Positions 10,501-18,089 of a DNA stretch of 64,000 nucleotides are shown piece by piece. The notes under the pieces were generated by a model. The model saw only the letters and a program-made list of their open reading frames with translations. It did no database searches and was not told the origin of the DNA. Both the position numbers and the translations under genes were made by a program. Every line of letters begins with the position of its first letter. The first letter of the stretch is position 1. The stretch lies in assembly GCF_029223285.1 (NCBI RefSeq), contig NZ_JARHUJ010000005.1, positions 124,001-188,000 on the forward strand, written 5' to 3'. This stretch comes from Paraflavitalea sp. CAU 1676. GTDB lineage: Bacteria; Bacteroidota; Bacteroidia; Chitinophagales; Chitinophagaceae.

Positions 10501-10988
10501 TGGTCTTTGTTCTTCACCTGCACGGTTACGCCGGGTATGGTTTTACCATCTTCGCCCATTACCTGTCCTTTTACTACGCTCTGATAGATAGCAGCCAGGT
10601 CTTCTGTTTTAGAAGGTTCCTGGACCTTTTTGCTTTCAGCCGCTTTTTCACTCAGCAGCAGCCTGTTCTCGCGCAGGGTGTACTGGATGTTCCTGCCCTT
10701 GAAAAGGAAGTCAAGCACTTCTTCGAGTTTGGCCTGCCGGAAGCTGAGGGTTACTTTTTCAGCATCGTTCAACAGCTGGTTACTGTAGAAGAAGGTGATG
10801 CCTGTTTGTTTTTTGATGGACTTGAAAACCTGCAGCAAGGCGATATTGTTGCCTTCGATGGTGACCTGCTTCTGAAGGGCGGTTTGTGCCGCGGCATTCA
10901 AACAACAGGCGATGGCCAGGAAGACGGTCATGCAGGTTTTGAGTGAATTGAGTTGGGTGAGCCAACCGGAAGTTACGGGTCTTCGCAT
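7554..10988 (-). CDS. susC: SusC/RagA TonB-linked outer-membrane transporter with STN signalling domain
   Basis: TonB-dependent channel for oligosaccharide uptake, 1144 residues from the ATG at 10988. After a signal peptide (MTVFLAIACCLNAAAQ) comes an STN (secretin/TonB short N-terminal) domain with ITFFYSNQLLNDAEKVTLSF and VLDFLFKGRNIQYTL. A CarboxypepD_reg-like domain follows (VKGQVMGEDGKTIPGVTVQV), then the plug with the SusC signature DVVVVGYGKQKK, SVNMEDMRTP and GIGTFTGTASPLIIVDGV, then a 22-strand-type barrel. The STN domain is used to signal to a FecR anti-sigma factor, and fecR and the ECF sigma gene lie just upstream, so this is a trans-envelope induction system. A 103-bp gap with a stem-loop separates it from fecR. 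Confidence 0.96.
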   Translation of the reverse strand: MRRPVTSGWLTQLNSLKTCMTVFLAIACCLNAAAQTALQKQVTIEGNNIALLQVFKSIKKQTGITFFYSNQLLNDAEKVTLSFRQAKLEEVLDFLFKGRNIQYTLRENRLLLSEKAAESKKVQEPSKTEDLAAIYQSVVKGQVMGEDGKTIPGVTVQVKNKDQFATTDELGTFFIKSSPGDTLAFSMVGMITLEQRVNNRIVKVTLVQKTDKLNDVVVVGYGKQKKVTVTGAVASVNMEDMRTPVPSLTNALAGKVAGIVSVQSSGEPGYDNSTFTIRGIGTFTGTASPLIIVDGVQREDVNSTYGGAFNNIDPEDISSISLLKDASSTAIYGAKGANGVLLITTKRGAAGKARIYFKAETGATSFTQTPEMLDGVNYMKLLNEARTNMGNSPLYSEEQIQKTASGLDAYMYPNVNWMDAVYKKNSSLTNANLNISGGGETVRYYLSASFYNQEGQYNVKKLNDYNPNLNFKRYDFRTNVDVNITRTTLLQMNLAAMLVNSRYPGISASKLWYLTYATTPVAFPVQYPDGKWAGPGNNGGSNPFNEVQNNGYSTEFRPSVQSVFTVTQKLDSWVKGLDVSGRFSFDSYGVFNNRRSGVNDLFLATGRDSEGKLHYTQTRTGQQFLGYSQSSSGERVMYLEATLNYNRNFGAHQFGGLLLYNMRNRLVSTAGDVIGSIPYRNQALAGRFTYAYDSKYLLEMNAGYTGSENFERGQKFGIFPSVSAGWVISRENFLDKLSPSISFLKLRASYGLVGNDNIGAGNRFPYHTQIGGGYAAGFGPNGSLRYGSTENQIGVEKLTWEKSYKANLGLEVGLFNTVNIILDAFKERRSDILIKRASISSIAGYSNAAIFANIGEMDNKGFEGSIEYNQKFGAVQLRLYGNATYTINKIVFQDEPLRKYSYQRGTGHRFGEFTGYVAEGLFNNQDEIDANAEQKFSQVAPGDIRYRNVNAKDDDIIDAYDYQYLGKSWFPSWLYGAGFSVNYKKFDLSLFFQGVADAGIMANGSYIDGSGWGASGVGVIPFSGIGTYPNNTMSKALDRWTADNPNQDAYYPRLTLGSVNDNNYLNSTRWLKDGSYVRLKQASIGYSFLTPALKKSGFAGLYLYVSGQNLLTFSKFKLWDPELGSNGAKYPITRMVTIGIRAQF

Positions 10989-11046
10989 GTAGCAGAGTTT
11001 GTGATGAGTTTTGGTTATTGCTATCGGTGTTTGACATATAACACAG

Positions 11047-11064
11047 CCCGTTTGGGAAAACGGG
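11047..11064. other. stem-loop in the fecR-susC gap
   Basis: Perfect inverted repeat CCCGTTT / AAACGGG with a 4-nt loop in the 103-bp spacer between fecR and susC. There is no long T-run on the minus strand, so it is not a clear intrinsic terminator. In this position it could damp read-through from the sigma-fecR genes, protect a processed susC mRNA end, or be chance. Confidence 0.4.
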
Positions 11065-11091
11065 TGAACGAAGGGCAATAATTATTTTCTA

Positions 11092-12246
11092 TTATTTCAG
11101 GTAAAGGTCATTTCCGGAGAAATGGTAGGAAATGTGTGCGATGGTTTCCAGGTCGCTGAGGAAATCGGCGAGTTTGTTCCTGTCCACTACACCGGTAATG
11201 GACTTGCCGGAAAATTTGTTCCTGTCGAGGATAAAGTTGATGCCATAGATACGACTGGCGATGCGTGCCAGTTCATCGGCAGGCATATTGTGGAAATAGT
11301 AGAGGCCGTTGATCCATCCGGTTACCTCGTCGGCATCGAAGTCTGACAATTGGAAGTCCTTTCCTGCATCAAAAGCGGCTTCCTGTCCCGGACGAAGCAA
11401 TTGTTCTTTCCCATTTTTACTGGTGGTGATCACACTGCCTTCCACCAGTGCCGTGCGCACTTGTTGGGGGGCATAGCTGTTCACATTGAAAACAGTGCCC
11501 AGCACGCGCACATCGGTGAGGGGCGTATGCACGATGAAAGGGTGGGAGGGCTGTTTGGCCACCTTGAAGTAGGCTTCACCTTCCACAAATACCTCCCTGG
11601 TGCCGGAATGGAAGCGGAATGGGAAACGAATACGGGAGACGGCATTCAGCCAAACCACGGTGCCGTCCGAAAGTTCCAGTTTATAGGTCTTTCCTGCCGG
11701 AACGCTGAGGGTGTTGGTAGTGGTGTCCTCTGAATTGTATTGAAGCGAGCCGGCTGCTGTTTGCAGGGTGGCATTGGTTAGTTGGATGGTGGATTGGGCG
11801 GCGGCCTGGTCGAGGTTGATCGACTGCCCGTTGGCAAGCGCCAGCTGCACAGGTTGTTGCTGTTGCTGCTGTGCGAGATTGGCGGCCTGCTCCTTACTTA
11901 CGTTGGCATTGCGGAAGAAAGTGAACCAGGTTGCACCGGCAATGAGGATAAGGACGGCCGCGGCAGCAATAGCCCTGTACAGGCGGAAGCGTTGGGGACG
12001 ATTCTCCTGCCTGGTCCGCTGCAGCATGCGTTCTTTCAGGTCCTGCAGGCCTTCATCGGGGTTGAGCGTGTCGGCAAAGTGTTGAGTGCCAGCAGCTGTT
12101 GCATCGGCAACTATAGCATTCCAGGCCTCCTGGAATGCAGGGTCCTTGGCCAGCATTTCTTCCAGCTCAGCGTTCTCCTCCGGGGAAAGACTCCCCGCCT
12201 GTTTCTCCAGGAACCATTGCAATACCTGCTCGTGACTCTGCTTCAT
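11092..12246 (-). CDS. FecR family anti-sigma factor
   Basis: Inner-membrane anti-sigma regulator of 384 residues that relays substrate binding at SusC to the neighbouring ECF sigma factor. The cytoplasmic N-terminal part (1-90) holds the sigma-binding region. One membrane helix lies near residues 93-112 (AIAAAAVLILIAGATWFTFF). The periplasmic FecR domain follows with VPAGKTYKLELSDGTVVWLNAVSRIRFP, FVEGEAYFKVAKQPSHPFIVHTP and VRVLGTVFNVNSY, all diagnostic. The C-terminal DUF4974 domain, about residues 300-384, is the part expected to contact the STN domain. A poly-glutamine stretch (QQQQQQ) follows the membrane helix. It lies 33 bp after the sigma gene. Confidence 0.94.
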   Translation of the reverse strand: MKQSHEQVLQWFLEKQAGSLSPEENAELEEMLAKDPAFQEAWNAIVADATAAGTQHFADTLNPDEGLQDLKERMLQRTRQENRPQRFRLYRAIAAAAVLILIAGATWFTFFRNANVSKEQAANLAQQQQQQPVQLALANGQSINLDQAAAQSTIQLTNATLQTAAGSLQYNSEDTTTNTLSVPAGKTYKLELSDGTVVWLNAVSRIRFPFRFHSGTREVFVEGEAYFKVAKQPSHPFIVHTPLTDVRVLGTVFNVNSYAPQQVRTALVEGSVITTSKNGKEQLLRPGQEAAFDAGKDFQLSDFDADEVTGWINGLYYFHNMPADELARIASRIYGINFILDRNKFSGKSITGVVDRNKLADFLSDLETIAHISYHFSGNDLYLK

Positions 12247-12279
12247 GTAATAATGCTACAGCAAATAATCGGAAATGGG

Positions 12280-12855
12280 TTAATCTGGTCTCGTTTTTAT
12301 TTCGCCCCGAAGGATGCGCAGGCCGGTTTTTAAGTGTGTTTTGAGAGAGTTGATGCTGATGCCCATGGAGTGTGCCGCTTCGCTGTATGGTTTTCCATGG
12401 AGGTAAACAATCTGTAGGGCATTCTTTTTTTGTTTGGGCATTTCCTCCAGCAACTGGTGGAGCTCTTCATAACTGTCGGCCTTTTGCTCTGCTGCTGGCA
12501 GGCTGTATTCCTCCTGCATATCCGTATACTGTTTACAATGCCTGTGCCGGGTCTGTTGCTTTTCTATATGGTTGAGGCATCGGTTCTTCACGGCGCGGAA
12601 AAGGTAACCTTTTATATCCTCATGGAACTGGAGGTAGAGCTTCTTGTCCCAGATGTCGAGGAAGAGATTCTGCACCAGGTCCTTTGCTTCCTGCTCATTG
12701 CGGAGAAAGTAAAAGGCGCTCACGCAAAGCAGGCGATAGTATTTGAGGTAGAGCGCATCATAGGCCAGGGGATCTTCATCCCTTAACCTGGCGAGTAGCG
12801 CTTTATCCGGTTGATGCTGCATGCAGAGAGCTTTGTCCAATAAATATAAGCGCAT
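12280..12855 (-). CDS. ECF RNA polymerase sigma-70 factor
   Basis: Alternative sigma factor of 191 residues that should activate this SusC/SusD locus when released by FecR. Region 2 is seen in DEDPLAYDALYLKYYRLLCVSAFYFLRNEQEAKDLVQNLFLDIWDKK and region 4 near residues 130-180, with the helix-turn-helix YSEAAHSMGISINSLKTHLKTGLRILR. The start could be ATG 12855 or the internal ATG at 12822 (MQHQPDKALL); the shorter form fits the usual start of this family slightly better. It is the first gene of the locus. A strong terminator lies just upstream and isolates it from the 12971-17882 operon. Confidence 0.94.
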   Translation of the reverse strand: MRLYLLDKALCMQHQPDKALLARLRDEDPLAYDALYLKYYRLLCVSAFYFLRNEQEAKDLVQNLFLDIWDKKLYLQFHEDIKGYLFRAVKNRCLNHIEKQQTRHRHCKQYTDMQEEYSLPAAEQKADSYEELHQLLEEMPKQKKNALQIVYLHGKPYSEAAHSMGISINSLKTHLKTGLRILRGEIKTRPD

Positions 12856-12905
12856 TTCACATTCGCCGCGTGCACAAACGTTTGCCTAAATTCTACAGTC
12901 GCCAT

Positions 12906-12944
12906 AAAAAAAGGTGGCAACCAGTCGGATGCCACCTTTTTTTT
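12906..12944. terminator. intrinsic terminator, bidirectional
   Basis: AAAAAAGGTGGCA / TGCCACCTTTTTT inverted repeat around a short loop. The A-run on one side and T-run on the other allow it to work on both strands. It ends the minus-strand transcript of the 12971-17882 operon before the sigma gene. Confidence 0.9.
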
Positions 12945-12970
12945 ATAAAGTCTCTATCTATTCAACTTGT

Positions 12971-13636
12971 CTATTTCGACCAGATCCGGAAACGCACGCC
13001 GGCTGTAACATACGGATGCGTACTGTACAAATTATAATATTCCTTAGCGTCATGTTTATTTCTGAGGGAAAGGTTGGTCAGGTAGGTGTACCCTCCTTCC
13101 AGTTTTATCCCGAATCCGGGCGTGATGTTATAAAGAACACCGGCTCCGCCGCCCAGCCCGCAGGTGAAGCCCCCGTCGGCGGGGATCTTGTCGCTGTCGT
13201 AATTGCCGCCATCATACTCTTTCATGCCGCCAGACAACAGTAGGTGAAGTCCCCAGGTAAGATAAGGCTGTATCTTTTTAGGTTCCTCTTCATTCTTTAA
13301 TAAATGCAGGCCCCAGTTGTAAGAGTAACTGATTTGCGGGTTGGTTTTGCCGGTGATGGTGACAGGGTTGCCGTTATAAGCCTTTGAATCGAACGTAAAT
13401 TTATAACCTGGCACATAGGCGAATTCCCAGAAAGTAAATACTCGCTTGCCGTCACGGTCGCGGCCGAAGGAGAGGTTTATTCCAATGGGACTGCCTTTGC
13501 CGTCGCCCATCGCATGTAGCTTACCGTTGATGCCGTAGGTGCGGCCCGTTGATTCAAAGAAGCTGGCCTTTTTGTATTGGGCCGTAGCGCCCGCAACAAA
13601 AAGCAGCAAGAGAATTGCCGTGCTGATCTTTTTCAT
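12971..13636 (-). CDS. small outer-membrane beta-barrel-like protein, function unknown
   Basis: Exported protein of 221 residues. Residues 1-19 are a signal peptide (KKISTAILLLLFVAGATAQ). The mature part consists of alternating amphipathic strands, for example INLSFGRDRDGKRVFTFWEF, ISYSYNWGLHL, GFGIKLEGGYTYLTNLSL and VTAGVRFRIWSK, ending in an aromatic/hydrophobic strand as outer-membrane barrels do. The predicted size suits an 8- to 10-stranded barrel. It lies 11 bp after the 741-residue protein in the same operon, so it may form an envelope unit with the two transglutaminase-like proteins. No specific family was recognised. Confidence 0.72.
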   Translation of the reverse strand: MKKISTAILLLLFVAGATAQYKKASFFESTGRTYGINGKLHAMGDGKGSPIGINLSFGRDRDGKRVFTFWEFAYVPGYKFTFDSKAYNGNPVTITGKTNPQISYSYNWGLHLLKNEEEPKKIQPYLTWGLHLLLSGGMKEYDGGNYDSDKIPADGGFTCGLGGGAGVLYNITPGFGIKLEGGYTYLTNLSLRNKHDAKEYYNLYSTHPYVTAGVRFRIWSK

Positions 13637-13647
13637 GTGTGTGAACC

Positions 13648-15873
13648 TTATTGCTTAGGGGTTAATAAAATGTACTTGAAAGTGGTGTTATAAGCCGCAT
13701 CGATAAAAGCCAGCATATCGTTCCACTTCGCAGCCGGTACCTCCTTTTGCTTGTAAGTCTTTTTGATGTCGAGTACGATCAACCCGTTTTCCTCCTTGGC
13801 CGCCAGCGTAAACAAGCCGGTCTCGTTGTCGATCGATTTGTTCAGCTCCGCAAGCCCTTCTGCCTTATAACCGGCAGGTATCTTGAACGTAATGTACCAG
13901 GCATAGGTCTTGGGGAATCGAACATCTATATCATATTTCCTGGTCCTTTCTTCTTTCTTGATCTGCAATTGAGAGCCCATCAAACCGCTGAGGTTGACGA
14001 GGTATTTTTTGCCGGCGCGCCTTACATAGTCATTCAGCTCAAATTCTTCCTTGAACGAAAGCGTGCTCTTTTTCTGGGTTCTGCCATCAGATATCAGGGT
14101 GAACTTTGCATCCTTGATCCGTTGATGGAATTCCGATTGCAGCGACTCTTTTACAAAATCCGGCTTCTGCTTCTTGAACTCATCGGTCAGGGATTTGGCC
14201 GACTTGGTATATTCCTCCACCTCGCGCGAACGCATTTTTTCTGTAGGGTCCGCGCCGCCATAATTCACATAATCATTGAGCATGTAAGTGGTGAACTTCA
14301 AGGCAGCCGGGCTGGCCTTCCCTTTCTGAATGCCCTTGAAGTGAGAAGTGCGGGCAATTGACAAGGTCTTCATATCGGGTGCCATTTCAACGGAAATGGC
14401 ATAAGAAGCACTGTTCTCGGCAGCCGTAGTACCCGGCAATACAAAAGGCTTGATCTCCTGCACACCGGTTTTTTTAGCCGGCTGACTAATGATATAGGCT
14501 TCGTTCGACAGCAGGGTCTCCAACTGGTCGCCGGGATTGGAAAAGTCTGTGAGGTTAAAATACAATTTGTCGCCTACTTTGATCACATACCGGATCTCAC
14601 TTTCGAACAATACTTCCTTCAGCTTACCGATATTGTTGCCGATCGTAATGATCAGGTCCGATTTGATGTCGCGCTGATACAGCAGGGAACCAAATACATA
14701 GGCAAATTTCTTATCGCTCAGGTACTCCCGCTGAAACAGGATCTTATTACGCACGAGGTAATACGCATTGTTGACATACGTCTTTTCATCCCAGCTCTTG
14801 GCACCCAGCTTCACGAGCTCGCTATAGCAGGCGTCGATGAAATTCTGGATGGTTGCCATAGTGCCCATATAAGAAGCGCGGCCTACCTGCTCATAATCTT
14901 CCCAGGCTTTCTTAGCCAGCTCTTCCTTGGCAAAACTGCTCTTCAACTCGCCCTTCTGGCCAATAAAGGCACCCTTGGCCTCGTCATTGTTCGAATAGAT
15001 CACCTGGAACTTGACCAGCGGATATTGAATAAAAGGACTTACGAAGTTGACATCCTTCTCCGTATCACGGTCGCGGTCGGTAAATACATACCGGAAGAAA
15101 CCCTGTTCCGAAGTCGGCTCTTTCTTAAAAGTAGGTGCACCATTCAACGAAAGGGACTTAAAGAAGGATTTGTCATCCGTTTCGATCGCGATCTCGTTAA
15201 ACATAACGGGATATCCTTTGCTGCACACTTCATAGATGGGGCTAAACTCCACATACCCCGAAGAGGTAACGTCCAGCTTACTTTTGGTAGTGGTAACATA
15301 TTCGAGAATGTCGCCCGGTTCCAGGTTCGGTACCGGTACTTTGTAATAGTTGTAACCCGAGCCCGCTACCTGGTCGAAGAAACTTTGGAAGTATTCGGGA
15401 ATGTCAGTACCCGGTTCCAGGGCTACGGCACTCTTCAGGTCGATGTTGGTGGCCGTGTCGCCCGGTTTGATGATGCGGGCGATAAAACCATCTTCTTTAG
15501 AGCCATAGCGGAAATAGATCTCCGACAAGGCTTTTACGGAGTTGTTGTCGTTGAGCTTGATGCGAAGCCTGGTCTTCTCGAAGAAATACAAACTGCGCTC
15601 GCGACGGGTAAAGAAGCCGCCGCTGCTTTTGCGGTCAAACAATACATTGCGCGAGAAACCGATCACCACCGCCGACTCCTTGTCCCACTTGGCGGGCGTG
15701 TTCGTTGCGGCAAAAGCAGGAGCCTGCTCCTTGAGCATAAAGCGGGCATTGTTGTCGAGTATTTCGAGGAAATCTTCGTCGATATAGTTCTGGGCCTGGA
15801 GTACAGGGGTATAAAGAAGGCACAGGATCACCGCCAATGCAGCAAAACCGGTGCGGGATTTGAATGTTTTCAT
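13648..15873 (-). CDS. DUF3857/transglutaminase-like exported protein, probably catalytically inactive
   Basis: Secreted or periplasmic protein of 741 residues with a signal peptide (FAALAVILCLLYTPVLQAQ). Its plan follows that of its upstream neighbour: an N-terminal DUF3857-like beta region (PVPNLEPGDILEYVTTTKSK), a middle helical region, and a C-terminal beta-rich part. In the middle region, where the neighbour has YGDCKGMANLL, this protein has LLYQRDIKSDLIITIGN; the cysteine is absent, although an aspartate-containing block (LYFNLTDFSNPGDQ) resembles the Asp position. It therefore looks like a pseudoenzyme paralogue. The genes are 8 bp apart, suggesting that the proteins act together. Orthology to any characterised protein is unknown. 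Confidence 0.72.
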   Translation of the reverse strand: MKTFKSRTGFAALAVILCLLYTPVLQAQNYIDEDFLEILDNNARFMLKEQAPAFAATNTPAKWDKESAVVIGFSRNVLFDRKSSGGFFTRRERSLYFFEKTRLRIKLNDNNSVKALSEIYFRYGSKEDGFIARIIKPGDTATNIDLKSAVALEPGTDIPEYFQSFFDQVAGSGYNYYKVPVPNLEPGDILEYVTTTKSKLDVTSSGYVEFSPIYEVCSKGYPVMFNEIAIETDDKSFFKSLSLNGAPTFKKEPTSEQGFFRYVFTDRDRDTEKDVNFVSPFIQYPLVKFQVIYSNNDEAKGAFIGQKGELKSSFAKEELAKKAWEDYEQVGRASYMGTMATIQNFIDACYSELVKLGAKSWDEKTYVNNAYYLVRNKILFQREYLSDKKFAYVFGSLLYQRDIKSDLIITIGNNIGKLKEVLFESEIRYVIKVGDKLYFNLTDFSNPGDQLETLLSNEAYIISQPAKKTGVQEIKPFVLPGTTAAENSASYAISVEMAPDMKTLSIARTSHFKGIQKGKASPAALKFTTYMLNDYVNYGGADPTEKMRSREVEEYTKSAKSLTDEFKKQKPDFVKESLQSEFHQRIKDAKFTLISDGRTQKKSTLSFKEEFELNDYVRRAGKKYLVNLSGLMGSQLQIKKEERTRKYDIDVRFPKTYAWYITFKIPAGYKAEGLAELNKSIDNETGLFTLAAKEENGLIVLDIKKTYKQKEVPAAKWNDMLAFIDAAYNTTFKYILLTPKQ

Positions 15874-15881
15874 GAATGCGT

Positions 15882-17882
15882 TTATTTAGTGGTGATGCTG
15901 AAGAAATAGCTGCTGAAGGATTTGATCGACTCGAGGAAATTTTTCCAGTTGGTGAAGTCCTTTTTGTCGATCATACTGTTTTTGATCACGAGGTACTTCT
16001 TCAGGGTGATCTTGTTACCGGTAATGGTATATTCACCCCTGAACTCATAACCTTCCTGCTTTAGCTCCAGCTTCTCGGGTACATCGGCGAATTTGTTGCC
16101 GGCCGGGATCGTCAGCGAAAACTCGTCTTCGTAGCTCAGCACATAATCGAAGTCGTAGCCGCTTTTGCGTTTCTCATCGGGCATATACCTTTCCAGCGTC
16201 TTCGGGAAAAAGTCGAGGTTGATATACTTGTTGCCCGCTATGCTTTGTACATAGTTCGACAGGTCGATATTGCCTGAAATGGTAATGGGGATATCACGGT
16301 TGTTGAGGTCACTGGTTTTTACATCAGATGCCTCGACGTTATCGTTGTTGAACTCCAGGAATCCGTTGAGGAACTTCTCCCGGCTGGTGTTGGGCAGTTC
16401 CTGGTACTCCTGGTGAAAATCCTTGCGCTCATTACCGGTTAAGGTGACCTGGATATTACCTTTCAATTGCTCGTTGTTCAGGTTGAAGCTGGCTTTCGTG
16501 AAAACCTTGTGCTCATCGCCGGTGGTGAGGGGTACTTTCTTGATGTCAAACTTATCGCCATTGGCGATCATGGCCTCTTTACCCTGAATGCGGTAAGCGT
16601 TCTCACCAAATGGTACATACTTTTCCGTGGCATCGAGGAAGTATTCCTTGCCCTTGAAATAAAGGGTCGTAATGGCGTGGTTGTTGACGCAAAGCGCCGG
16701 AGTCGATTGGGGATAGGGGAGTTGCCTTGTACCGATCCAGGTAAAATGCGCATCGTAGCCCGCCAGTTTGAGGAACTCGGTGAGCAGGTTGGCCATTCCT
16801 TTACAATCGCCGTATTTGTTGGCCAGTACTTCCTGGGCCGATGTGGGGATATAACCTGAATAGCCATCTTCGTAAGCGATGTACCGGACCTTGTCCTGCA
16901 CATAGTAGTAAATGGCTTTGATCTTATCCTGGTCGTTGGTGGCGCCTGCCGTGATCTTCGTCAGCGTAGCTTTCAATTTTTCGGGGTCGTTGTTGGCCAT
17001 CTTGTACAGGCGGTTGTTCCAGTTGTACACGTCATTCACTTTATCGAAACCCTGCAATACTTCACCCTTGGCTTCGAACGACTTCACCTGGATCACAATA
17101 TGCGGGTCGGTATAGGCCTTGCCGATCTGTTTGAACTCGGAAGTCCGGGCCGGCAGGTCCTTCATGATGAAAACATAGTTGGTATAACCACCCTTTTGTG
17201 TCTGCTTCTTCTCGATTTTGGCGCCCTCGAAATTGAAGGTCTTGAAATCGATCGACAGCCATTCGGGTACCTTGAACTCGATCACCTGTTCCTTGATAGG
17301 ATAGAAGGAGTGAAAGAAGATGCGGGTAAGGTATTTGGCGTCTGTATATTCTTTCTTCACCGTTACCCTGGCCACATTGCCCTGGTTGTTGAAGCGGATG
17401 GGGAAATACTGTACCCGGCTATCATCAAAGAAGATATTCTCGTCGGTCACCGAGCGGTCGATGCCCGACCTGTCGGACAATACCCACTTGCTGCCGACCT
17501 TCACCGATTTTTTGAATTGCTTGAGGCGGATAAACTTGTTGTAGAACTCCGCATAGGTGAGGCCACCATACTTCTTAAGTCCGAGGAATTCCATTTCCGC
17601 TTCTTCCTGCACCACCACCACCTTATCGTTGAGGGCATTGGTGCCCTTGCCAAAAGTGAAGAAGTGATACGAAGAACGGCAAAAGGCTTGTTCGTCCTTG
17701 TGCACCCTCGCCAGGCTTTCGGCCTCGTTGAGGTCTTCGGGATGAACCGCCTGTGCAGCAGCCACTTCATAGCAACAAACGGAAATGAAGGTCAATACGC
17801 TATAACCGATGGCACGCCATGTGCGTGCAAAGTGAGCCGGAGTACGATCAGAACTTCCGGCCATTGGGAGAGTTTGCTTCAT
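15882..17882 (-). CDS. DUF3857 and transglutaminase-like domain exported protein
   Basis: Periplasmic or surface protein of 666 residues, first gene of a three-gene operon. Starting at ATG 17882 gives a signal peptide (YSVLTFISVCCYEVAAAQ); the frame also has an upstream GTG at 17903. Residues about 60-290 form the DUF3857 beta-rich domain. The transglutaminase/protease core follows with a complete catalytic triad: Cys360 in NKYGDCKGM, His402 in NNHAITT and Asp417 in FLDATEKYVPFG. The C-terminus is a third beta-rich domain. Such proteins are common in Bacteroidota; their substrates are mostly unknown, with roles in peptide hydrolysis or crosslinking proposed from the fold. Confidence 0.88.
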   Translation of the reverse strand: MKQTLPMAGSSDRTPAHFARTWRAIGYSVLTFISVCCYEVAAAQAVHPEDLNEAESLARVHKDEQAFCRSSYHFFTFGKGTNALNDKVVVVQEEAEMEFLGLKKYGGLTYAEFYNKFIRLKQFKKSVKVGSKWVLSDRSGIDRSVTDENIFFDDSRVQYFPIRFNNQGNVARVTVKKEYTDAKYLTRIFFHSFYPIKEQVIEFKVPEWLSIDFKTFNFEGAKIEKKQTQKGGYTNYVFIMKDLPARTSEFKQIGKAYTDPHIVIQVKSFEAKGEVLQGFDKVNDVYNWNNRLYKMANNDPEKLKATLTKITAGATNDQDKIKAIYYYVQDKVRYIAYEDGYSGYIPTSAQEVLANKYGDCKGMANLLTEFLKLAGYDAHFTWIGTRQLPYPQSTPALCVNNHAITTLYFKGKEYFLDATEKYVPFGENAYRIQGKEAMIANGDKFDIKKVPLTTGDEHKVFTKASFNLNNEQLKGNIQVTLTGNERKDFHQEYQELPNTSREKFLNGFLEFNNDNVEASDVKTSDLNNRDIPITISGNIDLSNYVQSIAGNKYINLDFFPKTLERYMPDEKRKSGYDFDYVLSYEDEFSLTIPAGNKFADVPEKLELKQEGYEFRGEYTITGNKITLKKYLVIKNSMIDKKDFTNWKNFLESIKSFSSYFFSITTK

Positions 17883-17979
17883 GCAAGAAAGGGTTTGGGC
17901 CACACAATTTAGTTAAAATCAGGCGCTTGTACTGATTAAAAAATCAAACGTGCTCCTATAACCTTTTATTGTAGCACCA

Positions 17980-17997
17980 AGGCCCCCGAAGGGGCCT
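17980..17997. terminator. GC-rich hairpin, possible terminator
   Basis: AGGCCCC / GGGGCCT with loop CGAA, lying downstream of the minus-strand gene 18090-19256 and upstream of 17882. It is stable and GC-rich but lacks a clear U-tract, so termination is only likely. Confidence 0.5.
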
Positions 17998-18089
17998 AAA
18001 ATGCAGGAACGGCGAGACTTATTAAGGTAATTTGTGTTGCATTGATGGCAGTCAATTTCCCGGGCAGCGCACCCGGTTATTGGATGCTT

